The notes beneath the pieces were generated by a model, which was not told the DNA's origin, ran no database searches, and worked only from the letters and a program-made list of their open reading frames with translations. Shown here in pieces: positions 58,148 to 64,000 of a stretch of DNA of 64,000 bases. The first letter of the stretch is position 1; the number at the start of each line of letters is the position of its first letter. Source of the DNA: Amycolatopsis lexingtonensis (lineage in GTDB: Bacteria > Actinomycetota > Actinomycetes > Mycobacteriales > Pseudonocardiaceae); contig NZ_JADBEG010000001.1 in NCBI RefSeq assembly GCF_014873755.1, positions 6,484,501 to 6,548,500 of the forward strand. The letters run 5' to 3'. The position numbers were made by a program, and so were the translations under genes.

Positions 58148-59578
58148 CTAACGGTCGGTCTCGTCCGGCTCGACGTCGCCGCAGGTCTCGGTGCCTCCGG
58201 TCACAGCTTCGTCCTCGGCGGGCTCGTCCTCGAGGCCCAGTTCGGCATCGGCCTCGGCTTCGAACTCCGCGTCCTCGCCGGGTTCTTCCTCGGCTTCATC
58301 CTCTTCGGACGCTTCGAGTTCCTCGACCGCTTCGGCCGCTTCTTCGACGTCGACCTCGTCGGCGTCTTCGAAGGCTTCGTTGTCTTCGAGCGCCTCCGGC
58401 GGCGGCGCGGGCGGCTCGTGCTCGCCCGTGAAGAACGCGACGAACGACCCCGGGATCACGATCCAGCAGAACGCGACGACGGACGCGACCCCCACCGGCA
58501 CGCTCACCGGGTCGAACGGGCCGTCGCCGAGCCGCCCGCCGGACAGCGTGCCGAGCAGGACGCAGCCGAGCGCGACGAGCGCGCCCGCCACCGCGACCGC
58601 GCGGATGCGCTGGGCCGGGTCGGCGTCGACCTTGCGCAGCGACCAGCCGACCAGCGCGCCGGTCGCCGCGGGCAGCACCAGCAGGGCCGGCCACCAGGCC
58701 GCGTGGTGCTCGGGCAGGCCGCCGAGCAGCGGGACGCCGGGCACGGCGCCACCGCGGTAGCCGAACATCCCGACGTTCAGCTCGCCGATCGAGAACCCGG
58801 GCCCGGTGACGAACGACAGCGCGGCGGCGACGGCGTTCGGCAGGTACAGCACCGATAGCAGGAAGAGCCCGAAGCTGGTGCCGAAGGCGGGCTCGTAGAT
58901 GTCGGACACGGTCGCCCAGGACACCGCGGTCGCGACGGTGAACACGGCGGCACCGCAGGCCACGAGCACCGCGAACCCCAGCGCGCCGGCCCGGAGCCCG
59001 CGCAGGGCGAGGGGGTCGAGGCGGTCCGCGACGAAGTCCGGCAGCCCGCACGACCGGGTGAGGCCGGTGCTCGCGGCCGCCGCGGCGAGCAGCCCGGGGA
59101 CGGCGAAGGCGACGATCGGGTTCGCCGACACCGGCGAGCCTTGCATGCCGAGCGCGATGACCAGCCCGAACACGGCGTGCGCGCCGGTGATGGTGAGCAG
59201 CACGGGGAGCGCTTCGCGGACCGAGCGGCAGCGGAGGCGCTGGGCGGCGCCGGCCGCGGTCCGCGCGGCGAGCATCGCCGCGCCGAGCGTCGGCAGCAGC
59301 GGCAGCACGCCGAGCGGGTGGCCGCCGAGGCCGAGCCGGACCTGGTGCGCGGCGAGCCAGCCGGGAGCGGCGGCCAGCAGCACGCCGGTGCCGGAGAAGA
59401 CGGTGCGGTCGGCGGTGAGCGCGACCAGGGTCAGCACGGTCGCGACGGCGGCGTAGCCGGTGACCAGCGGGCCGAGGGCGGCGGCGAGCAACACCCGCAC
59501 CCGCGCCGCCCGGGAGAGTCCGACGTCGGGATCGAGGTCGCTCACCGGCTCCTCGCGGGCGTCGGTGAGCAGGTCCAT
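58148..59578 (-). CDS. PerM-like multi-pass membrane protein (DUF6350)
   Basis: This 476-aa protein uses ATG 59578; GTG 59587 is in frame. About ten TM helices cover residues ~25-390 (ARVRVLLAAALGPLVTGYAAV; LSVLYLPNAVAAALSFVTGPGFSIG), then a strongly acidic Glu/Asp-rich cytoplasmic tail of ~90 residues. In M. tuberculosis the gene between Rv0954 and purN is perM (Rv0955), needed for cell division under stress. Same position and topology here. Orthology is inferred from context. Confidence 0.85.
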   Translation of the reverse strand: MDLLTDAREEPVSDLDPDVGLSRAARVRVLLAAALGPLVTGYAAVATVLTLVALTADRTVFSGTGVLLAAAPGWLAAHQVRLGLGGHPLGVLPLLPTLGAAMLAARTAAGAAQRLRCRSVREALPVLLTITGAHAVFGLVIALGMQGSPVSANPIVAFAVPGLLAAAAASTGLTRSCGLPDFVADRLDPLALRGLRAGALGFAVLVACGAAVFTVATAVSWATVSDIYEPAFGTSFGLFLLSVLYLPNAVAAALSFVTGPGFSIGELNVGMFGYRGGAVPGVPLLGGLPEHHAAWWPALLVLPAATGALVGWSLRKVDADPAQRIRAVAVAGALVALGCVLLGTLSGGRLGDGPFDPVSVPVGVASVVAFCWIVIPGSFVAFFTGEHEPPAPPPEALEDNEAFEDADEVDVEEAAEAVEELEASEEDEAEEEPGEDAEFEAEADAELGLEDEPAEDEAVTGGTETCGDVEPDETDR

Positions 59579-59682
59579 GATCCGCACCCTGACATCCGCG
59601 CTGGTCCGTCCGGGTGAGCCACGCCGCCGCCGTCCGACGTGGGGAAGCTAACCCACCCGGTCGAGTAACACCCGAAGTGCAA

Positions 59683-59719
59683 AACACCCGCTGTGACACT
59701 CTGCGTCACAGCGGGTGTT
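59683..59719. terminator. Terminator after the DUF5336 gene
   Basis: A perfect 15-bp stem (AACACCCGCTGTGAC with GTCACAGCGGGTGTT) with a 7-nt loop lies 12 bp beyond the DUF5336 stop, followed on the minus strand by TTTGC. It separates that gene from the perM-like gene. Confidence 0.87.
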
Positions 59720-59730
59720 CCGGGACTACG

Positions 59731-60522
59731 TCAGTTGGACTTGCCGAAGCCACCGGGCGGGGTGCCCGGGTTGTCCGACGGCGGCTGCTGGAAGAACGAC
59801 CCCTGCTGCGGGGCGTACGTCGTGGCCTGCTGCCCCGGCGGCGGCGTGGTCGACGGCGGGTTCGGCGAGCCGTACTGGCCCGGCTGCGAGAACGGCGCCG
59901 ACGGCTCCCCGGTCTGGGCGACCGGGCCCGGGCCGTGCCCCGGCTGGCCGAACTGCTGGCCCGGCTGGCCGTATTGCTGCTGCTGGCCGGGCTGGCCGTA
60001 CTGCTGCTGCTGCTGGCCGCCGTAGGACGGCGCGGCGGGCTTCGGCGACGGCGGCTTGATCACGTCGTGCTCGATGAGCAGCGCGCCGACCGCGACGGCC
60101 ATCTGCAGGATCGCCAGGATCAGGATGACGGTGACGATGCCCGGCGTCGTGGGCAGCGCGACCAGCGAGTCCAGGGCGTCGAGCGCGCCGAGCACGCTGA
60201 ACAGCGCCACGAACGGCAGCGTCTTCGGGCCCTTCGGCAGCGCGTGCAGCCCGGCGAGCAGGCCCGCGGCCAGCAGGAACGTGGTGGCCAGGCCGACGTC
60301 GGCGTTGTCGGAGAAGCCCAGGAAGTACTGGACGAGGCCGAAGACCGCGACGACCAGGGCCAGCAGCAGCGGAAGGTTCTGCGGCAGGCCCCCCGGGCCC
60401 GAGCTCGAAGGCGCCTGCGGCGCGTGCTGCTGCTGGGGGAAGCCACCGGTGGGCGGCGGTCCGGGGGGCTGCTGGCCGCCACCCTGCTGGGGGTAGCCAG
60501 GCCCGCCGCTGGGGAAGGTCAT
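59731..60522 (-). CDS. DUF5336-family membrane protein (Rv0954-like)
   Basis: This 263-aa protein starts at ATG 60522 after AGGAG. A Gly/Pro/Gln-rich N-terminus is followed by four TM helices (LPLLLALVVAVFGLVQYFL; GLATTFLLAAGLLAGLHAL; TLPFVALFSVLGALDAL; VTVILILAILQMAVAVGAL) and a Pro/Gln/Tyr-rich tail of QQQYGQPG units. Topology and location between sucD and perM match M. tuberculosis Rv0954. Function is unsettled; an envelope/division role is inferred from its neighbour. Confidence 0.85.
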   Translation of the reverse strand: MTFPSGGPGYPQQGGGQQPPGPPPTGGFPQQQHAPQAPSSSGPGGLPQNLPLLLALVVAVFGLVQYFLGFSDNADVGLATTFLLAAGLLAGLHALPKGPKTLPFVALFSVLGALDALDSLVALPTTPGIVTVILILAILQMAVAVGALLIEHDVIKPPSPKPAAPSYGGQQQQQYGQPGQQQQYGQPGQQFGQPGHGPGPVAQTGEPSAPFSQPGQYGSPNPPSTTPPPGQQATTYAPQQGSFFQQPPSDNPGTPPGGFGKSN

Positions 60523-60677
60523 CGGATGCACTCCTGTCGGTTCGACCGGCACTCCGGGGCACGCGGGCACCCGGGGGAAGACGAGGCGGCTTGTGTGCGC
60601 AGAACGCTAGCGCACTCTCAAGCCCTCAGCCCACCAGACGCGTGAATACCTCAGGAGGTTTCGTCCCCAAACGGAGC

Positions 60678-60708
60678 AGGGCCGGGCACCTTGTGGGTGC
60701 CCGGCCCT
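60678..60708. terminator. Terminator after sucD
   Basis: A perfect 13-bp stem (AGGGCCGGGCACC with GGTGCCCGGCCCT) and 5-nt loop lies 21 bp beyond the sucD stop on the minus strand, closing the sucCD transcript. Confidence 0.87.
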
Positions 60709-60729
60709 ACCTGCGGTTACGCGCTGTCG

Positions 60730-61620
60730 TCAGCCGAGGCTGTTGTACAGCTCACGCGCGAGGACGGCGGTCTCGCTCGGGGTCTTGCCGACCTTGACGC
60801 CGGCGGCCTCGAGGGCCTCCTTCTTCGCGGCGGCCGTGCCGGAGGAGCCCGACACGATGGCGCCGGCGTGGCCCATGGTCTTGCCCTCGGGCGCGGTGAA
60901 GCCCGCGACGTAGCCGACGACCGGCTTCGTCACGTTCTCCTTGATGTAGGCCGCGGCGCGCTCTTCGGCGTCGCCACCGATCTCGCCGATCATCACGATG
61001 ACCTTGGTCTCGGGGTCCGCCTCGAACGCCTCGAGGGCGTCGATGTGCGTGGTGCCGATGATGGGGTCACCGCCGATGCCGACCGCGGTGGAGAAGCCGA
61101 TGTCCCGCAGCTCGTACATCATCTGGTAGGTCAGCGTGCCGGACTTCGACACGAGGCCGATCTGGCCCGGGCCGGAGATGTCGGCCGGGATGATGCCGGC
61201 GTTCGACTTGCCGGGGCTGATCACGCCGGGGCAGTTCGGGCCGATGATCCGGGTCGTGTTGCCCTTCGCGACCGCGTGCGCCCAGAAGTAGGCGGAGTCG
61301 TGCACCGGGATGCCCTCGGTGATGACCACGGCGAGCGGGATCTCGGCGTCGATCGCCTCGAGGACCGCGTCCTTGGCGAACTTCGGCGGCACGAAGATGA
61401 CCGACACGTCGGCGCCGGTCTCCTTGATCGCCTCTTCGACGGTGCCGAAGACCTTGAAGTCCTTGCCCTCGATGGTGACGGTCTGGCCGGCCTTGCGGGC
61501 GTTGACGCCACCCACGATGTTCGTGCCGGACTTCAGCATCTTGGTCGCGTGCTTCATGCCCTCGGAGCCGGTGAGCCCCTGGACGATGACCTTGCTGTTC
61601 TCGTTGATGAAGATCGACAT
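60730..61620 (-). CDS. sucD: Succinyl-CoA synthetase alpha subunit
   Basis: This 296-aa subunit starts at ATG 61620 ([18 protein letters not shown]). It shows the CoA-binding Rossmann domain, [35 protein letters not shown], and the phosphorylated-His region [18 protein letters not shown]. It converts succinyl-CoA to succinate with nucleotide phosphorylation, together with SucC. It lies one bp after the sucC stop. The substrate feeds SdhCDAB encoded at 11-14 kb. Confidence 0.97.
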   Translation of the reverse strand: MSIFINENSKVIVQGLTGSEGMKHATKMLKSGTNIVGGVNARKAGQTVTIEGKDFKVFGTVEEAIKETGADVSVIFVPPKFAKDAVLEAIDAEIPLAVVITEGIPVHDSAYFWAHAVAKGNTTRIIGPNCPGVISPGKSNAGIIPADISGPGQIGLVSKSGTLTYQMMYELRDIGFSTAVGIGGDPIIGTTHIDALEAFEADPETKVIVMIGEIGGDAEERAAAYIKENVTKPVVGYVAGFTAPEGKTMGHAGAIVSGSSGTAAAKKEALEAAGVKVGKTPSETAVLARELYNSLG

Positions 61621-61621
61621 C

Positions 61622-62791
61622 TCACGCACCTGCCGCGGCGAGCTCGGCAGCCTTGTCGGCCGCGTTGTCCATTGTGTCCACCACGGTGACCAGCGGGTGG
61701 TTCGCGTCGGCCAGGATCTGGCGACCCTCGACGACGTTGTTGCCGTCCAGGCGGACGACCAGCGGCTTGCTGGCCTCATCGCCCAGGATCTTCAGCGCCT
61801 CGACGATGCCGTTCGCCACCGCGTCGCAGGCGGTGATGCCACCGAAGACGTTGACGAAGACGCTCTTCACGTCGGTGTCGTTGAGGATGACGTCCAGCCC
61901 GGCCGCCATGACCTCGGCCGACGCGCCGCCGCCGATGTCGAGGAAGTTCGCCGGCTTCACGCCGCCGTGCTTCTCGCCCGCGTACGCCACGACGTCCAAA
62001 GTGGACATGACGAGGCCCGCGCCGTTGCCGATGATGCCGACCTGGCCGTCGAGCTTGACGTAGTTGAGGTTCTTGGCCTTGGCCTTCGCCTCGAGCGGGT
62101 TCTCGGCTTCCTTGTCCACCAGGGCCTCGTGGCCCGGCTGGCGGAAGTCCGCGTTCTCGTCGAGGGTGACCTTGCCGTCGAGGGCGATGATCTTGTCCTG
62201 CGGGTCGCGGACCAGCGGGTTGACCTCGACCAGGGTGGCGTCCTCGGAGACGAAGGTCTCCCAGAGCTTGACGACGACGTCGGCGGCCTCGTCGATGATC
62301 TCGGCCGGGAAGTTGCCGGCCTTCAGGATCTCGAGCGCCTTCGCCTTGTCGACCCCGGCGATCGCGTCGACCGGGATCTTCGCGAGCGCGTCGGGGCGCT
62401 CGACCGCGAGCTGCTCGATCTCCATGCCGCCCTCGGAGGACGCCATCGCCAGGAACGTGCGGTTCGCGCGGTCCAGCAGGAAGGAGAAGTAGTACTCGGA
62501 CGCGATGTCCGAAGCTTCGGCCACGAGCACGCGACGCGTGATGTGGCCCTTGATGTCGAGGCCGAGGATGGCTTCCGCCTTCTCCTTCGCCTCGTCGGGC
62601 GTCTGGGCCAGCTTGACGCCGCCCGCCTTTCCGCGGCCGCCGACCTTCACCTGCGCCTTGACGACGACCTGGTTGCCGATCTGCTCCGCGGCGGTCTTGG
62701 CTTCTTCGGGGGTGCTAGCCACCGAGCCCGGCAGAACCGGTACTCCGTGGGCGGCGAAGAGATCCCTCGCCTGGTACTCGTAGAGGTCCAC
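61622..62791 (-). CDS. sucC: Succinyl-CoA synthetase beta subunit
   Basis: This 389-aa ATP-grasp subunit uses GTG 62791 ([19 protein letters not shown]), behind GGAG; a longer in-frame start is unlike the family. Motifs: [28 protein letters not shown] (metal-binding Glu/Asn), [14 protein letters not shown] and [18 protein letters not shown]. Pairs with SucD. The 130 bp upstream should hold the operon promoter. Confidence 0.97.
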   Translation of the reverse strand: MDLYEYQARDLFAAHGVPVLPGSVASTPEEAKTAAEQIGNQVVVKAQVKVGGRGKAGGVKLAQTPDEAKEKAEAILGLDIKGHITRRVLVAEASDIASEYYFSFLLDRANRTFLAMASSEGGMEIEQLAVERPDALAKIPVDAIAGVDKAKALEILKAGNFPAEIIDEAADVVVKLWETFVSEDATLVEVNPLVRDPQDKIIALDGKVTLDENADFRQPGHEALVDKEAENPLEAKAKAKNLNYVKLDGQVGIIGNGAGLVMSTLDVVAYAGEKHGGVKPANFLDIGGGASAEVMAAGLDVILNDTDVKSVFVNVFGGITACDAVANGIVEALKILGDEASKPLVVRLDGNNVVEGRQILADANHPLVTVVDTMDNAADKAAELAAAGA

Positions 62792-62923
62792 TACTCCAGT
62801 CTCCTGACGACACGCCACTGTGGTGGTCCGCGTAACCGGACCGCGCTGTCGGACCAGTCGAGGTTAGCGACCTGCGTGAACGGCGGGGACTCCGCACCTG
62901 GTGAAGTCGGTCACCGTCCGCGG

Positions 62924-63217
62924 TCAGACGGTGTTCTCGCGGTGTGAGACCGCCCACCGGGCCGCCTCTTCCGCGGTGGTGAAGACGGGAAAATCCGACA
63001 GCGCGGCCGCGAGCGCTTCGGTCGGCGCGGCGCCGAGAACGCCCACCGCGTCCGGGTCTTCCTGCTCGGCGGTGCGCAGGATCTGTTCTTCGGTGTCCAG
63101 GGGTCCGGCGTGGACGACCTCGACGCCTTCGTCGCGCAGGAAGCGGCCCAGCGCGACGGCGGCCGGATCGGGCCGGGCGAACTCGACGAGCAGCACCCGG
63201 CGGCGCTCACGCGTCAC
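62924..63217 (-). CDS. Degenerate cobalamin-binding-fold (mutase C-terminus-like) protein
   Basis: This 97-aa protein reads VLLVEFARPDPAAVALGRFLRDEGVEVVHAGPLDTEEQILRTA in overall pattern, followed by EDPDAVGVLGAAPTEALAAAL. It follows the B12-binding domain of methylmalonyl-CoA mutase (strand, helix, G-F-E-V-x-Y-x-G, T-x-E-Q-I, D-V-x-G-V). The DxHxxG cobalamin ligand motif is replaced by ARPDPAAV, so cobalamin binding by His is not expected. It overlaps the upstream membrane gene by 11 bp. A stand-alone, B12-less version is an inference from pattern. Confidence 0.6.
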   Translation of the reverse strand: MTRERRRVLLVEFARPDPAAVALGRFLRDEGVEVVHAGPLDTEEQILRTAEQEDPDAVGVLGAAPTEALAAALSDFPVFTTAEEAARWAVSHRENTV

Positions 63218-64000
63218 GGCGCTCGCCCCGACGTCCGCCCGCGGCGGCCAGCCCGGCCGCGATCAGCAGTGCGGCCGCGGCGGCGAGGGCGAGCCAGAAC
63301 CCGGTCGCCGGGCTCGCGCCGCCGAGCGTCCCGCCGACGAGCGGCAGCTCCGCGGCGTGCAGGCCGGCGAGCACGGCGGCACCGGCGAGCAGCGCCGCCG
63401 CGGGCCTCGGCCGGGACCGCAGCGCGAGCGCGCCCGCGCCGACGACGGCCACGGCGGCGGTCAGCAGCCCCCACGACGGGGTGTCGAAGTCCGACCACAG
63501 CCCGGGTGCGACGTAGCCGGGCACGGTGAAGACGGGCAGCCCGAAGCCGGCGACGGCCAGCACGGCCCCGGCGACGACCGGTGTCAGCACGTTCTTGTCC
63601 GGCTCGGCGGCGTTCCCGGCGTCCTCGCGTTCGACGACCCCGGTCCCGGCGGCGGCGAGCGCGGTCACGGCCGCGAGCACGAGCGCGGCGAACGTCCAGG
63701 CGGCACCGGCCCCGAGGTCGTAGGCGAAGGCGGGGGCGGCGGCGCCCCCGAACCCGCCGAGGTTGCCGGCCTGGGTGGCGGTCAGCGCGGTGTTCAGGAC
63801 GGCGGTGCCGGCGAGGACGATGCCGGCCCAGAGCAGCCCGAGCAGCGGCCGCGCGCCCGGAGCGGTCTTGGGGACGAGCACGCCGAGCGCGGCAACCGCC
63901 AGCACGACGGCGGCGACGAGCAGGTACCACCGAGCCGGGCTCTCGGCGGCGGCGCTGACCGGCGCGGTGGCCCCGGGGTTCAGCGCGGTGACCGCGACCT
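63207..64000 (-). CDS. Multi-pass membrane protein, 5' end beyond the window
   Basis: The frame is open through base 64000 (reading ...SPARWYLLVAAVVLAVAALGV), so the N-terminus lies outside. About 264 residues are visible with seven or more hydrophobic segments (GLLWAGIVLAGTAVLNTAL; AAWTFAALVLAAVTALAAAG; NVLTPVVAGAVLAVAGFGLP; TGFWLALAAAAALLIAAGLAA) and a GRRGERRDA end. It is very Ala/Leu-rich and has no recognisable transport motif. Overlaps the B12-fold-like gene by 11 bp. Confidence 0.7.
   Translation of the reverse strand, partial: VAVTALNPGATAPVSAAAESPARWYLLVAAVVLAVAALGVLVPKTAPGARPLLGLLWAGIVLAGTAVLNTALTATQAGNLGGFGGAAAPAFAYDLGAGAAWTFAALVLAAVTALAAAGTGVVEREDAGNAAEPDKNVLTPVVAGAVLAVAGFGLPVFTVPGYVAPGLWSDFDTPSWGLLTAAVAVVGAGALALRSRPRPAAALLAGAAVLAGLHAAELPLVGGTLGGASPATGFWLALAAAAALLIAAGLAAAGGRRGERRDA

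Overview
The window is high-GC chromosomal DNA (roughly 70% G+C, with many GTG and some TTG starts and leaderless-type promoters) from an actinomycete, most likely Amycolatopsis or a close Pseudonocardiales relative. The clues are gene content and order close to Mycobacterium tuberculosis and Streptomyces core regions, a perfect actinobacterial LexA box, a DasR-like site at a chitinase gene, and a pair of 28-bp-arm palindromes built on GTGAATGCCACATTGAGGGAC. I see no tRNA or rRNA gene, CRISPR array, IS element, prophage or replication origin. It reads as ordinary core chromosome with accessory genes mixed in.

Layout. 1-3.5 kb: an edge-truncated MFS transporter, adenosine deaminase and a coiled-coil protein. 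3.6-10.4 kb (minus strand): a nucleoside uptake and salvage operon (BMP lipoprotein, two-cassette ATPase, two permeases, cdd, deoA). 11.0-14.4 kb (plus): sdhCDAB, divergent from it, with CRP-like sites between. 14.5-15.6 kb: a restriction-endonuclease-fold/AbiEi-like gene bracketed by two large palindromes. 15.6-23.4 kb: secreted subtilase, SCO4848-type membrane protein with a D-Ala-D-Ala carboxypeptidase, an HxlR-flavoenzyme pair, YihY, an AAA kinase, trpS and a small envelope protein. 23.8-29.1 kb: GH19 chitinase with a dre-like site, MarR/cupin around a perfect palindrome, exonuclease III, an MBL hydrolase, and a TetR / 28-codon microprotein / membrane protein operon. 29.3-30.5 kb: NADP-isocitrate dehydrogenase.

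30.8-41 kb: small conserved proteins (DUF2203, DUF2000, DUF1918, DUF3017), two methyltransferases, AraC and ArsR regulators, an HhH-GPD protein, a TrmH-like rRNA/tRNA methyltransferase, two MFS exporters and folD. 41.2-44 kb: a 952-aa protein ending in a TNT NAD+-glycohydrolase domain. 44-47.2 kb: pentapeptide, VOC/AraC, thioesterase and methyltransferase genes. 47.2-53.5 kb (minus): the SOS mutasome imuA'-imuB-repeat protein-dnaE2 as one probable transcript behind a LexA box. 53.8-55.8 kb: GNAT and two envelope proteins. 55.9-62.8 kb (minus): sucC-sucD, a DUF5336 protein, a PerM-like protein, purN and purH, in the same order as M. tuberculosis Rv0951-Rv0957. The right edge has a degenerate B12-binding-fold protein and a truncated membrane protein.

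How the genes work together: the uptake operon imports nucleosides that cdd, deoA and adenosine deaminase break down. sdh, icd and sucCD are TCA-cycle steps. purN and purH are de novo purine steps and folD supplies their one-carbon cofactor. The most unusual items are the tandem-repeat protein inside the SOS mutagenesis operon, the TNT-domain protein with a very long low-complexity middle and no visible signal peptide or cognate immunity gene, the palindrome-bracketed nuclease-fold gene, the microprotein coupled at both ends by ATGA overlaps, and six convergent gene pairs that share a 4-bp stop-stop overlap.
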